A DNA stretch of 64,000 nt from Cystobasidiopsis lactophilus (taxonomy: Eukaryota > Basidiomycota > Agaricostilbomycetes > Agaricostilbales > Chionosphaeraceae), in assembly GCA_001599975.1 (NCBI GenBank), contig BCIO01000002.1:3235883-3299882 (forward strand), read 5' to 3'. The notes beneath the pieces are model-generated. The model was not told the DNA's origin, did not search any database, and saw nothing but the letters and a program-made list of their open reading frames with translations. Both the position numbers and the translations under genes were made by a program. Below, in pieces: positions 35,110 through 46,841 of the stretch (position 1 is the first letter of the stretch; each line of letters starts with the position of its first letter).

Positions 35110-36236
35110 ATGGACAACCTCCAGCTTCTAAGCAAAGATGTCGATTTCAAGCAGAGCACGCTCATCCTCCCAGCTGTGTCCCTCGGCAATGTGCCCCAGC
35201 TCGCCTCTGACCTGCTCCTCACTACGTTGCAAATGGCTTGCGTCGCCGTTTTTCAATCGAAAGACCATATTCCTGTCGTTGGAAGTCGTGATGATGAAGC
35301 CCACCTGCCATTTCTGACGCCCGTCGAAGGTGCTTCAGATCATTCTCGCAAGTCGAATAGTCCCTTTCGCTCACCTTGCCTCTGCCAGTCTATCAAACCC
35401 GGGACGGCGCACTCACATTGATACACCAGCGCTCTCCTCCCGTCAAAGTAGGCGCTTTCCTTCCTCCAAAGCCTTCTCAAATCCGACTTACGCGGCGTCG
35501 ACTTCTTTTCTCGGGCTGCGTAAGTCATGACATTGTCTCTCAAGACGGACTCTGGATCATCATTGAAATGTTGGGTCGACAGTATCAGGCACGAAAGCAG
35601 CGCTTCATCGACAACTTGATCAAGTTCATCGAAGAAGCCCAGTTCAAACAAGTCTTGCTTCTCGCTTCGATGGATGGGGCCACCAGGAGAGATAGAGACC
35701 TACAGCAGAGGTTGGTCTCTTGCTCGTTGACCGAGGCAAAGCTAATGCAAAATCTCGTAGCGACACGCCATTTCGCCACTTGTCTCTCCTCAACTCTCCC
35801 TTGAAAACAAAGCTGGCCAGTCTCTACCCGGAACATTTGCACGCTCGCCCAGTACATGTCGAAGATAAACCAGCGACACCAGCTGGTCTGCCACTTCTCC
35901 CAGCCGGTGGAATTTCCAAACGCTTGCTGGAAAGCGCCCAAGAACACGGCCTGCCGATATCGTGCTTGGCCATGTACGTCGTGGAAGGTGACAACAAAGT
36001 GGAAGCGCAAGAGATGGCCTCTCAAGTAGCGAAGGTGGTGCTGGACCAAGAGAGTGAGCTCGACTTCGCAGTGGATTGAGGGCGCGCTCACCATTTTCGC
36101 CACCATAGTCCGGGAATGGAAGGAGCCCAAGTCTTGGGTAAGCTGGATCGCTTTTCTTTGTTCCGCATGGGTTCTTAATCAGCCACAGGACGTTGGCCTT
36201 TACGGCGAGCCCAAGAACCAGGCGATTTTTGGCTGA
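35110..36236 (+). CDS. ADD66: Proteasome assembly chaperone 2
   Basis: PAC2/PSMG2 family; with PAC1 it helps build the 20S alpha ring. The start MDNLQLLSKDVDFKQSTLIL and PAVSLGNVPQLASDLLLTTL carry the family hallmark (LxxPAVSxGNVxQLAxDLLI). Later exons give QRFIDNLIKFIEEAQFKQVL, LLASMDGATRRDRDLQQR, LPLLPAGGISKRLLESAQEH and GLPISCLAMYVVEGDN. The last two small exons give REWKEPKSW and VGLYGEPKNQAIFG, matching the W..P.SW..LYG end of the family. Six or so exons, all short introns. About 290 residues. Confidence 0.9.
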
Positions 36237-36444
36237 AGCGCTTCTCAAGGATATTTTTGGGTTCCCGCGTCCTCAAGAGGGCTGGTGAATACTTTAGGGT
36301 GTCTTTCCTAAGCTGAAACTCAGCGACGTCGAAATGCCTCAATCGCACCACGAGCTGCGCGCAAAAAGAGGAGGAAGCGACTTTCAGGCCTTGCCTCCCA
36401 TCCAGCACCTCTTTTGGCACCTTCGAGTATCACAGAACACAACG

Positions 36445-37316
36445 ATGACCTATATGCTGCACGGCGGGATGGACATGAGCGGTGGAAACAGCTCGGTATG
36501 CTGACTTTCACAGCGCTTTGCGCGTGGCCGCCGCTTTGGACTCGCGCACTCATGCCGCTTCTGCAGAACGCTATGATGGGCATGTTCCACACGGTGATAG
36601 GTGCGGAAAGTTTGTTACTGCGTGGACTTGTGCTGGACTCACGCATCGGGCGCTGCCAGGGATGGACACGCTTTGGTTTGATGGTGCGGCTTCGGGCGCT
36701 TAAGGGAGATGGACTGCAGACGCTGACGAAACGATGGCGCTGCTTCTCAGGTTGGATGCCAACATCAAAAGGGGCAACCGCCGGCTCGACCATTGGGCTG
36801 TTTGCGCTCGCCGTCTTCTACCGCTTTTTTGTCGCGCTTCGGTCTGGCATCGAAGCTTCCTGGCGGCACGACGCGGCCATGGAAACGTACGAAGTGCCTG
36901 TTCTGGACAACAGCCTGGACTCGACGCCATCTCTTCAGAAGACAGAAGCCATGCAGTCCGGCCTTAGCGAGGTGCCGCAAACAGTGACAGTGCGACCAGT
37001 CAAGCGCCTTGTGCCACGGTTCATTCTGGGTAGAGAGCTGGCACGAGGAGCCATGCAAATCGTTCAGAGCGGACTCGGCTACTTCCTCATGCTTGCTGTA
37101 GGTTTTTCTCTGTGCTGAATCTGCTTGATGCATTCTCACTTCGTTAATGCAGGTCATGATGGCGAAGTGAGCTTTTCTCCCACTGACTACATCTCAAACA
37201 CACACTCATTGAAATCTTGCAGCGTGTGGTGGTTCATTGGCATCTTACTGGGACTGGGCTTTGGCGAGTTTGCTTTTGGGAGATACATCTCGGCCATGGG
37301 TGACCATCATGCATGA
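36445..37316 (+). CDS. Ctr-family copper transporter
   Basis: High-affinity Cu(I) uptake channel type. The first exon (36445-36495) encodes MTYMLHGGMDMSGGNSS, a Met/His-rich copper-binding start. Splicing 36496-36566 gives NAMMGMFHTVIG, then MDTLWFDGWMPTSKGATAGS, where LWFDGW marks the entry to the first membrane helix (TIGLFALAVFYRFFVALR). A cytosolic loop of about 75 residues follows. Helix 2 carries the selectivity motif M-x3-M as YFLMLAVMMA, and helix 3 is WWFIGILLGLGFGEFAFGRY with the GxxxG-type packing. The tail ends MGDHHA. At least six exons. Plasma-membrane or vacuolar location cannot be told. Confidence 0.9.
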
Positions 37317-37896
37317 TCATTGTCATTGGGATGCAGCGCATCTTTGCAATTGTACTAGAGCCCCTGGTGTTCTCTGTTTAGACTTTTGCTGCCTGTCATA
37401 GAGCTCGAGGGCATTCCCAGAAACGACCCTCTGTCCCTCCCTTCTCCATGGACCTTGGCCGACCCTCCAGCTCCCCTTGATGATACCATGAATCGTTTGA
37501 TATAGTGGCGAAGGCGCAATATCGGTATCGATTGTTGAGCAGTTCTTCCATAGCTGGCACTCTGCTGAGCTTTCTGCCTCTGCACGAAGCTATGCAAGCT
37601 CACCACAGCTTAGGATATAAGCAGAAGTTTGTGCAAGCCGAGCGTAAACTTTGCAGAAACCATGACGACAGATGCCGACGCTGGGTCCTTGAGACGCGCA
37701 CTGCTGGCCGATATAGTGCGTTGGAAGCAGCCTGATCACTGGCCAGAGTGACAATAACTTCGCTTGCCACAGATAGCGCTGTTGAGGGCTTTCGAAAGCG
37801 CCGATGATGGCGAACCGACGAGACCGAGGTTCAGTGTGGGAGACCAATAATGTGGCAAAGAATCGCAAGCCGCCGCAGCTGCAAATCGGAGGCTCG
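37317..37896. other. Intergenic stretch after the copper transporter
   Basis: 580 bp. Open frames on the minus strand are short and lack motifs. No tRNA or repeat seen. It probably holds two converging 3' ends. Confidence 0.3.
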
Positions 37897-38285
37897 CTAT
37901 CTCTTGCTTTGGCCTTCTTCCAGGTCTTGTTTGGTCTGGTCGATGAACGCTTTCAGGCGAGCCTCTTCCGGCGACAGCTTGCGTTCTGGTTTTGCCGGTT
38001 TCTCCTCTGGCCGAGGTTGAAGGGCCGATGCTGCTCTTCTTGTATCAGCGTGTAGTCTCTTTAGACACTTGAGGCAAGACAGAGACGAACGATCATCGTT
38101 CAGGCCAGCTTTGAAGGACTGCATGGCGCTGTGGGCGCCTTGGACGGCATCGACGAAAGTCCGGCTTTCGAGGAGCTGCTTCGTCAAATATTCTTGGGCG
38201 AGCCTTTGCCACTGTCACGCGAGCAGAGAGTGAGCATATCTTCGAGTGCTAAGAGGGCGAGCAGCCGTACGTAGGGCGGGATCAT
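37897..38285 (-). CDS. Small unrecognised protein, possibly mitochondrial
   Basis: Minus strand; first exon MIPPY at 38285, then a 5' intron of about 55 nt and WQRLAQEYLTKQLLESRTF with VDAVQGAHSAMQSFK. The end is Pro/Lys/Glu-rich (EEARLKAFIDQTKQDLEEGQ). Another intron may fall between about 38050 and 38100; without it a Cys/Arg-rich stretch is included. Roughly 90-110 residues. The frame-restoring intron and helix-forming core suggest a real gene. I know no family. It lies 148 bp downstream of the deoxyhypusine hydroxylase gene on the same strand. Confidence 0.55.
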
Positions 38286-38433
38286 CAGGCGCTGTCGTGG
38301 TGTGCGGCAAGCAAGCTTGAGAGTGACAACTTTTTTTGGGTCCGAAGAGTGTGCAAGTGGGTTACGCAAAGAAGGCTCTAGAAGAGCAAATGATACAATG
38401 AGGAAAAGTGTCCCGAAACAAAGAGTCCCAAAA

Positions 38434-39474
38434 TCAATGGACCGCCACCGCCGGCGTTTGTGTCGCCACCGGCGCAGAGGTCTCTGAGAAATCCGCGTAC
38501 TCGGCCCCGCTGTCCGCCATGTCCAAAGCCACCTGGCAGCTCTCCCTGACCACGCGTGGCGAGTCCTCCCGCTCAAGCCAGGTCCGGAGCAGCGGGTACA
38601 CCTCGTCCGTCCCGATCGAGCCGAGCGCCTCGGCCGCCTCGTGCCGCACCATCTCGTCCTCCTTGGTGTCATCCAGCACTCTTGATAGAGAGGGGATAGA
38701 GTGGGGCGAGAGGAGCTGGCCGAAGATGTAGGCGATCTCGTGGCGGAAGAGGGCGGACGAGTCGGAGAAGCCGTCCGCCAAAGCCAACACGGCTTCTTTT
38801 GAGTCCTGCCCTAAGTTTCGGAGGGCGAACATGGCTCGGTAGCGCTGGAAGAGGGAGAGGGAGTTGTCCAGCAGGATGGACCGCAGTTCGGGGATGGTCT
38901 TGGACTCTGGCGAGGCCGTGTCGTGCATGGACAAAGGTGGCGCTGGGTCTATTGATTCGTAGATGCTGCGCAGCCAAAACTCTTTTAGTTAGATGAAAAT
39001 CCATCTATAATGGAGGAAATTGGCCCACCTGCGGCCGACGTTCTCGCTCTTGCCTATGCCGTGGTCCCATTCAATCTTAGCCACCGCAATCTCACACGTC
39101 TCCTTGACCGCCACGTTCTCTGTTGCGTCGTCCCGGAACTGCTTGAGGATGTCGAGCGAGTCGAGGGAGGAGATGGCGCCCATGGCCTCGGCCGCTTCGT
39201 GTCTGGTCATTGGGTGGACGGCCTTGTCCTTGAGCACCTCCTCGAGCGCTGGTAGGGCTTCCGGGGAGCCAATCTGGCCGAGGACGTAGGCGACTTCATG
39301 GCCCAGGAGGGCGGACGAGTCTTGGAAGGCGGAGCCAATGACCTGGATCGCTTGGGAGGTGGCCAGCGAGCGCAGGGCGAAGAGGGCCTGGAAGCGCTGC
39401 GTCAAGGCGACGTTGCCTGGCGTGTTGAGCAGAATGGACTGCAGCTTGGTGTACTCGGGCGACAGGTCACTCAT
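38434..39474 (-). CDS. LIA1: Deoxyhypusine hydroxylase
   Basis: HEAT-repeat di-iron enzyme that completes hypusine on eIF5A. Minus strand from ATG 39474 (MSDLSPEYTKLQSILLNTPG). The four His-Glu metal motifs are all present: GHEVAYVLGQ, RHEAAEAMG, RHEIAYIFGQ and RHEAAEALG, in two groups of two as in the family. The first half ends at KSENVG, an intron (about 38968-39028) follows, then IYESIDPAPP and the second HEAT block (LRSILLDNSLSLFQRYRAMF). The C-terminus is Ala/Thr/Val-rich. About 320 residues. Its start is only 140 bp from that of MRT4 on the other strand. Confidence 0.95.
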
Positions 39475-39614
39475 TGTTGGCTGGGCGGAGGCAACAAATT
39501 TTTTGCAGAAGAACTCGCGTGAAATTTGTTTGCGCCGCTTCAGCGACCCTTCTGCTTCTGGCTTGGACTGCTTGACCCCCTTGCACCTCTAAATACCTTC
39601 AATAGAACCTAAAG
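39475..39614. promoter_or_regulatory. Shared divergent promoter, deoxyhypusine hydroxylase / MRT4
   Basis: 140 bp between the two start codons. Both genes serve translation, so a shared element would make sense. A CTTGC/CCTTGCACC-type pyrimidine stretch lies near the MRT4 start; no known site can be named. Confidence 0.5.
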
Positions 39615-40558
39615 ATGCCAAAGTCGAAGCGGGACAAAGTCGTCTCCTTGACCAAGACGGCGAAAAAGGCCACCAAAGAATCCAAGACGGCGCTAATCGA
39701 CGAGGTTGGCCTCGCTTCCCTCCCTGTTCTCGTCTGTGAACCACTGTTTGAGAAGGCTTTAACAGATCCAACAACAATGTGACAGCTTCAGCTACGTCTG
39801 GGTCTTCGAAACAGAGCACATGCGCAATGTCCACCTGCAGGAAGTTCGCAAACGTTGGAAGCCTGAAAAGTGAGGGCTTGGCTTGACTTTCCGGCATGCT
39901 CTGTGCTGAGCCTGAAGTGCTCCCGACAGGTTGTTTCTGGGCAAGTTGGCAGTAATGAAGCGGGCTTTGGGGTTGACCACCGAGGAGGAGCGCAAGTTGA
40001 ACTCGCACAAGATTGCAGAGGTAAGGAGGCTCCAATCAATAGATTTCGGAAGCTTAGAAGATGGTTGCTTCATCCAGGCACTGACTGGGAACGTTGGCTT
40101 GCTCTTCACCAACTCGGAGCCGGCGGTGGTGATCGACTGGTTCCAAGACTTCACGCCGCCAGACTACCTCCGAACAGGCAACACCGCCCCTGAAACGGTC
40201 GTCATCCCAGCAGGGCCCGTCATGTTCGACGAGGACTCGGTGGCGCCGCACAACATTGAGCCCCAGCTCCGAAAGCTCGGCCTGCCCACCCGCCTGAACA
40301 AGGGCGTGCCCACTTTGGACTCCGAATACACGATTTGCACCGAGGGGCAAGAGCTCAAGCCGGATCAGGTCAACCTGTTGAAGCTCTTCAACAAGCTATT
40401 GGCAAAGGTCGGTTTCCGGTCACCTTCTATAGCTAGATTATTAGCTAACCACTTCACTGGTGCGACAGTTCCAAATCAAGCCTACTCTTTGTTTAAACTT
40501 GAACAGTGGGGAGCTGATCAACGCCGAGGACGTGGATTTGACTCAGATGGAGGCATGA
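39615..40558 (+). CDS. MRT4: Ribosome assembly factor MRT4
   Basis: Nucleolar uL10-like factor that holds the place of the P-stalk during 60S assembly. MPKSKRDKVVSLTKTAKKAT is the family start; then SYVWVFETEHMRNVHLQEVR, FLGKLAVMKRALGLTTEEER, GNVGLLFTNSEPAVVIDWFQ, FTPPDYLRTGNTAPETVVIP and PHNIEPQLRKLGLPTRLNKG. The end EDVDLTQMEA follows an intron near 40409-40468. Four to five introns. About 240 residues, normal. No acidic P-protein tail, as expected for MRT4. Confidence 0.94.
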
Positions 40559-40703
40559 GGTCTCTTGGCCATCGGTTCTTTGCATAAGGTTCTGCTTCTC
40601 TGTAATACATGATCTGGCTTTCGCTCTCTTTCATCTGGCTAGTTGTACAGTTCAATAAGTCACTCTATGCCCTCGTCTAAGGGACAAATACAATGCGAGA
40701 GGT

Positions 40704-43089
40704 CTAGGGGAGTTTTTGGTATGGCAAGCCAATATTTGCTAGTACTACACACTGCTCTCCAAACACAGGCAACGTGTTGGAAGAAGGCACGTCAAAGTGG
40801 TGTAAGGTAGCGTTGTTCGGATTGTAAGCGAGGATAGGCGCAGTCGTGTTTTGAACGAAGGCCAGAGTAGAGCTGTAAGCTGCGCCTCGAGCCTGGAGAT
40901 AAGGGATCGAGGGATTTGGGTTGCCAGTGCGGAAAAAAGCCGACCAGGTATCGGTGATGAGCTGCGAGTACGCTTGCGAGTTGGTGGCGTTGAAAGGCTC
41001 CAGGTCGAACGCGCTGTTGCCAAAGACTGGCAGCACATCGGCCGTGTGACAGACTTGAGCGTATCCAGAAGCGCTTCCGGTGGTGCAAGGGAGAGCAGCT
41101 CCCGCCCCAATTGTGCCTTTGTCAAAGCGGTAGGAGTAGAGCGAAGGGAAGGTGGAGAGGCTGACAGCGGTCTTGAGCAAGGCTTGCCAGGCGCATTGCC
41201 ATAACTGAAGCGTTACAAGCTGGGACAGAGCGTTTCTGACGCCTTCCGGGTCGGTGGTGTTCAGCGGGAAAAGGGTGTAATGCTGGCTGATGGCCATGGC
41301 GGCTTGCGTGCCGAAGAAGCCCTGAGTTGCAGCGGTGTAGGCGGCCAAAGTGTTGTTCGGCGCTGTCGCTTGGATCTCGTAGACGAAGGCCGTGCCTTCG
41401 TTCAGCACGTTGCCGACCATCAAAGGAACTTTGTTGGGCAGGGTGCCGGTGGCAAGGAGGGTGGCAAACTGGCCGTCGACGATACCAGGCTGAAGTCCTG
41501 CTGTCGGAAGCCACGGCTCGATGTAGGACCAATATGCTGAACCGAGATTTTGGGCGGTCGTTGCCGCGACAGCAGCTAGGATGCTTGCTGTCGTCACGGC
41601 CTCGGTGTAAAGTGCAGACGCAGGAAGCTGTTGCAAGCAGGAGATGACCGTGAGCTCATCAGTTGAGCTGTTGCATGCTGCTGCGCCGGAAAAGGCCGGA
41701 TAGAGGAAGTTGGTGTAGACTGGGCGGTCGGCCCACGGCGGCATAGGTGCACTTTGAACAACAGCGGCGGAAAACAGTCCTTTCGCAGCTGTAGAGCTCA
41801 AAAGAGCTACGACCGACTGCCCTCCAGCAGATTCACCGAATATGGTGCTGTGGCTCGTGTCAGCTGAGTGCCAGCCCTCGCTGCCGGCGAAGCAGCTCAC
41901 ATGTTGTTGGGGTTGCCTCCAAAAGCAGATATATAGCTTTTGACCCAATTCAGAGCTTGGATTTGGTCGCTAATGCCTTGGGAGCCATTGAGCATGGACG
42001 GCGAGGCCAGAAAGCCTAACTCAAGAGGTTAGCACAGACTCTGTCAACCGCAGCCAAGAGTACCAACCAAGAGGTCCAAGACGATAATTCACCGCCACTA
42101 TGACTTGGTCGCCGCGAGAAGCTAAGTTTCCGCCGTCATAAGTTGATAACGATCCCGCGCCAGCTCTATTCAGCACGCGTAAGCACCAATTTGGCTAGCG
42201 GAGGCTTTAACGTACTGGTAGCCGCCACCATAGATCCAGAAAGCGACCGGTAGCCCTTGATCCGTCGTATTTCCGGCAGCTGGCAGACTGGGGGTGAAGA
42301 TATCGAGATTGAGGCACGATTCGTCCATCCCTGCGATCGGTCCCGCATCCGACGTCCCTTGCCAGCAGAAACTGCCAGTGGATGTTGCCACCACGTCCGT
42401 CAGTACCTCGAGGGGCTGGGCTGGCAAAAAGCGAAGGGCGCCAATCGGTCTATCTTCGGTGTCAGCCAAACCTTCCCTCCCAGAGCACTGAAAACCCACT
42501 GTTGCGCATAAGGGATGCCCAAGAATCTAAAGCTTCGACTGTCTCGGAAGCCAGTGACTGTCGATGTGCCAACTTGGATGGCCACCTCTGAGCCGGCCAC
42601 AGCAGCCGGTGTGCTCGGCGTGGCAGGGACAACTGATTGTGTGCACAGAACTGGCAGCAGTGTGTCGCAAGACACAGTCGTCACGGCAGCCGAGGCAATG
42701 GTGAAGGCCGAGCATGCAGTCTTGCAAACCGACGTCAGCGTCAAACTCCCAATTGCTTGATAGAGGCTAAGGCTTACAGATGAGCTTGACGCCAGCCAGA
42801 TCTGCGGTGCTGTGAGCTCTTGCGCATAGACCAGATAGTTCAATTGGTCGTGAATGTCAGACGAGACGGAAGACAGCAACTGCTCGCTGAAGGCTTGACA
42901 TGCCGCGGCGGCCAGGGTCGCAGCTATCGGCTTGCCCAGCAGAAGAGCACCAGGCGAAGTCAGGTTGCTCAAATCATTCTGGAAAAGCACCCGAGCAGGC
43001 CCAGTAGCTGCAATCGGCGGCACAGATTGAGCCAGAGCCAAGGTGGCGCAAACGCCGACGAGAGTGGCCAGCAGCGCGGCCTGCTGCAT
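40704..43089 (-). CDS. Secreted type-B carboxylesterase with N-terminal extension
   Basis: Minus strand. Signal peptide MQQAALLATLVGVCATLALA, then about 150 Ala/Ser/Thr-rich residues with several Cys before the esterase fold starts at VTGFRDSRSFRFLGIPYA. Family marks: GMDESCLNLDIFTPS, PVAFWIYGGGYQ (oxyanion hole), the nucleophile elbow TIFGESAGGQSV, the Glu in LNEGTAFVY and the His in VCHTADVLPVFG. Introns near 41895-41960, 42015-42070, 42170-42215 and 42455-42470. About 720-740 residues. Fungal enzymes of this type act on lipid or aromatic esters outside the cell. The extension is longer than in classic lipases but is seen in some basidiomycete homologues as far as I recall. Confidence 0.88.
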
Positions 43090-43385
43090 TCTTGCCTTGG
43101 GCGCTGTGCTGTAATGTTAGACAGAGATAGACAAGTTCTGAGGTTGGATGAGCGCAGTTCATCGAGAGTCGAAAGAGGATTGACGTTGCGTCCCGAAAAT
43201 GGCAAAAGATGCGGGTTCTTGCCAGTGGCTAGAGTCTAGGCAAGGAGGCGGAGCTTTTAACGAGGATACGAACACGAAGGATATAGACACTGTTGACAGG
43301 GGGTCGAAGGTGGAAATGTGGCAGATGCTGTCCAACCGAAGCTGCAGCTAAGGTGGCGAATCCCAATACAGTGCAACGCAAATGG

Positions 43386-45110
43386 TTATGAAACTTCGTC
43401 AATAGTGATCCTTTTCCCGACTGCTATTTGAGCATCATTTGCTTCGTCTTCGCTCCCAGGCGTTGACGGGGGCTCGTACGCTGAGGAAGCAGAGAGGTCC
43501 GAAACTCTGAGCGGCTTGCCCAGGGTTCTAGATGAGCTGGCACGGCGTTCGGAGCTGTTGATAGAGAAGAAAGACTTGGTAGGAGGCCGTGGAGCTTTGA
43601 GCGTGTCGTGGGAGGAGCCTTCCAAGAGGAAAACTGTTTGCTTGCTGGAGGCAGAGACAGGCATGTCCCCCTCTTCCTCTTGCGGCGGCGAATCTTCGCT
43701 ACCCGTCGTAGATCTAGTTGAGCGGCGTCTAAGAGGAGATGATGGGATAGGCAGAGTAGGTGTTTTTGCCTCTTCGACTTGAGCAGCGAGTTCGGTGGGC
43801 TGGGAGATGAAAGCGGGCACTCTTTGAATGCCGGGGCTGCGCTGAGTGAGGGCGCTGACTGCTCCACCTCTGTAAGGCAGAAAGGCTGGAAGAGGGTTTC
43901 GGAAGCCGAGCGGTTTCAAAGAACCCATGGGCCCAAAGTCTTGGGTGGATGAGTAGGAGTCGCCCCTAGCGTGCTCAAGCACCTCGACGTATTCGCCACC
44001 CAACGTTTGCGGAGTGGCCTTTTCGCGTTGAAGGTTGGAAAGGCTGGCCATGTAAGTGGTGGAGAAGGATTGGAGGCTGGAAGGTCCGATTTAGTTAGCC
44101 TCGAGCCCAGGTCATTTGGCGAAGGCGCAATCTCACGATGATCTAATAGGAGGTAAGTAGTCATTCGAAGTCCTCCAATCATCCACTTGGTCCGGGCTGG
44201 GAGGCATGCCATACAAGATGCGCTCTCTGGAGGTGGACTTGGGATCTCGGAGCTTGACGGCGAACTCCCCGCTTCTCAACCAAGCCAAGAAAGCGAGCTT
44301 GTTCACCGCCAAGAAAATGAGGAATTTGCGGAGCACGATGGTCGTCGTGCTTGGATCGACGAAGCCAAGGCCGAGGTGGAGGGTGAAGAAGACGTTGGAG
44401 AGGGCGAAGAGGAAGAATCTGACTCTAGGAAAAGCTCGGAAGCGCGTGAGGATGGTGAGGAATAAGAGGGATTGGAGAGCGATGGCCAGGGCCAGGCCGA
44501 TGTTGGTGGCGTGCACGAAGGAGTCGACGTGCGCTTGATCCACGAACACGAGCCGGACCGGGTTGGACAGCTCTTCAAAAGTGGTGAAGGCGAAGATTTG
44601 GAGGGACATGGAGGCAAAGTTGAAGATGGAGTAGAAGAGGATGCCCAGTGCTCGCAGAAAAGTGGGCAGTGGCATGAGGCTGCTGACGACGACGGTCTGG
44701 AAGAGGCCGAAGAGGGCTAGTGAGAGGCTGCTGAAGACTCCAGCGGATCTGTTGGAAACCCCAAAATGACGAATCAGCTTCTAAACACTGATGTAGCAAG
44801 GGAAGGAGACCAACACATCAAGTGCCTTTAGAGACGCGGCGTCAGTGAACGTATCGGTGAGCCTCGAAGTAGCCGTCAAGGCCTCTGCCACGCCCATCAC
44901 CAGCCCGGCCGCCCAGAACACGGCGTAGTCGACCCTCTTGACCCGGCAGTCCTTGCAGAACAAGATGGAGAACGGCAACAGCGCTGTGACGCCTCCGAGG
45001 GCGAGAAGGATCTCGAACGTCTGCCTGGACAGGCCGTAGCACACAGAATCGGGGAGCACGCCGAGGCAGAAAGTGGCAGAACCGGGGCTGGCCGTGGCGA
45101 GAGCGTCCAT
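43386..45110 (-). CDS. Multi-pass membrane protein, unrecognised
   Basis: Minus strand from ATG 45110 (MDALATASPGSATFCLGVLP). Hydrophobic segments in order: TFEILLALGGVTALLPFSIL, YAVFWAAGLVMGVAEAL, SLSLALFGLFQTVVVSSLM, LGILFYSIFNFASMSLQIFA, IGLALAIALQSLLFLTIL, RFFLFALSNVFFTLHLGLGF and TIVLRKFLIFLAVNKLAFLA, so about seven helices. A cytosolic tail of about 250 residues is Ser/Pro-rich. The seven helices and long Ser-rich tail recall a receptor-like build, but no receptor signature is visible, so I only note the topology. Two or three short introns (near 44060-44130 and 44740-44800). Confidence 0.72.
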
Positions 45111-45767
45111 GCCATATTCCGCCTTGGTCGTCCTTGCTTGACGCCTTGCGATGCTGGCAGGTTCGCGTCCACGGTAGATTAACAGGAGAAGCAAAGCACG
45201 AAAGATAAATCGGCGAGAGAAACAATCACTTTCAGACCTTGACAACGGGGCATTGGCTGATGATGTGCTCTTTTTGATGTTTCGCTGCTCTCGGTGGCGG
45301 CGGAGCGCTCCGTTGGCTTATGCTTGAGTTTCATGGCGCTCCGCACAGACGAATCAAAAGCGCCGAAGACAGATTGGACGGAAGCAAGACAAAGGCGAAA
45401 TGGTGGGCCCGGACCAAAGAGAGCAGAAATGACTGTGTGGTTATATGACATCCGAGAGCTTCGAGCTCCTTGTGTGTTACAAGCGAAATGAGAGAAATTT
45501 TGGCGGGTGAGTGAGTAGTCCAGCTAGAAAGCTCCCCGCGAAAAGTGTCCAGTCTCCAAAGGTATCAAAAGTCCGCAAGATGGAATCAACCAAGCCGGTG
45601 CAGAGCGAGTAGCCCTTCGAGGGTTCCAAAAAGGCGAAAAAGAGTATTGTGAATTGTCCAGATTCGTATGTGTAGACTGTGAGCAAAGAGTAAGCAAGCA
45701 TTTGACGTCCCAGTCTGGGTGGCAACCAAAACTCACATGGGTGGTGACCAAAACCGAGGGGGGAGTT
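45111..45767. other. Intergenic, no gene supported
   Basis: About 657 bp. A minus-strand frame at 45477-45725 is open for 82 codons but lacks a good start, intron support and motifs. No repeats or RNA genes seen. Confidence 0.3.
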
Positions 45768-46319
45768 TCATTGTCCGAACAGTCTAGCCTTGAGTGTCCA
45801 AAGCCACTCTTCGCTGCTGCTGCTGCTCGCCGAGGAAGTGGTGGAGCTGACCGAGGAAGATCGGGAGTGTCTCCAGCCTGACTCTGAAGGCGATGATGGC
45901 GAAGACGGGGATGACGGCGCGGAGGAGGACAGGGACGAGCAGGAGGCTTCGATCTCTTGCAAAGACGGCAAGGGCGAGATCTGGGTGCTGGTATTCTTGG
46001 CCCGCCTCTTCGTCGACGCGCTCACGCAGTTAGCTGTGCGAGACATCAGCAAGCAAGTCTTCGGGCAGCGCAGAACAGGGTCAAAGCCAAACGCACAAGG
46101 TTCGACAGGTCGAATGAACTTGGGGTAGTTCCTAAGAGTGACCAAGCCTTTGGTGTCCACCACCTGAGGAAGGATGAGCCGATTGTTCTCGCTCGGATGC
46201 TCAGGCTGCTCACTTTGATAGCTGTTGGCGGCGCCCGGCGTCTTTGGATGCTGCGTGGATGCTTTAAGTTCAGTTCAAGAGGCAAGAGCGGCCAGGGCAT
46301 ACGCGGGAGCAGAAGACAT
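45768..46319 (-). CDS. Unrecognised Ser-rich protein, about 156 aa
   Basis: Minus strand; first exon MSSAPA at 46319, an intron of about 81 nt that removes an in-frame stop, then YQSEQPEHPSENNRLILPQV, VDTKGLVTLRNYPKFIRPVE and CAFGFDPVLRCPKTCLL. A low-complexity half follows (SSAPSSPSSPSSPSESG and a Ser run) before the end EEWLWTLKARLFGQ. Both ends look conserved in style and the middle looks disordered. No family known to me. It lies about 520 bp downstream of the PSR-type phosphatase on the same strand. Confidence 0.55.
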
Positions 46320-46841
46320 TTTGAGTTTGGGGGCGGCGAGGCAAAGGACTGCATGAATCCGCCTCAGCTGCTTGTCAAGGGTCATCGACAGCGGCGGCAC
46401 GCACGAGGAGGCAGAACTACAACAGAACAAGACAGGGCAGGTCGACCAGCGACGGGAGAGTGGACGGTTGAGGGGCAAAAGCAGCGTGCACGCGGGACTC
46501 AGTGCACGGACGCGTCTTTGTGGCCAGTGGGTTTTCTCGGTGGCGGCAACGCAAGTAGTTCCATCATCAAAAGATTAAGAGGGTTGGGATATATGACGAG
46601 AAGACGTGGAAGACCTAGAGAAAACGTGTTTTTATGGTAGAGACTTGGCGACAGGGTAAAAGGCAATGAGAGAGTGTTTTCGTTTGGAGACTGAGGGGGT
46701 CGATGAAGCAGAGAGTCGAAAGGTGAAAGATGAAGGCGGAGCTGAGGGAAAGGGAAAGACAAATACAATTGTGGCGATGTGGGAAAGGCAAGCCCGATGA
46801 AGAAGAATGATGGAGGGTAAAAGGCCGCAGGGCGAGGTGGA
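46320..46841. other. Intergenic, between phosphatase 3' end and Ser-rich gene
   Basis: About 520 bp, purine-rich on the plus strand (AGGGAAAGGGAAAGAC and similar). No gene supported. Confidence 0.3.

Noticed and set aside
45477-45725. 82-codon minus-strand ORF with hydrophobic stretch
   Set aside because: No clear start context, no intron support, no motif; composition looks like chance.
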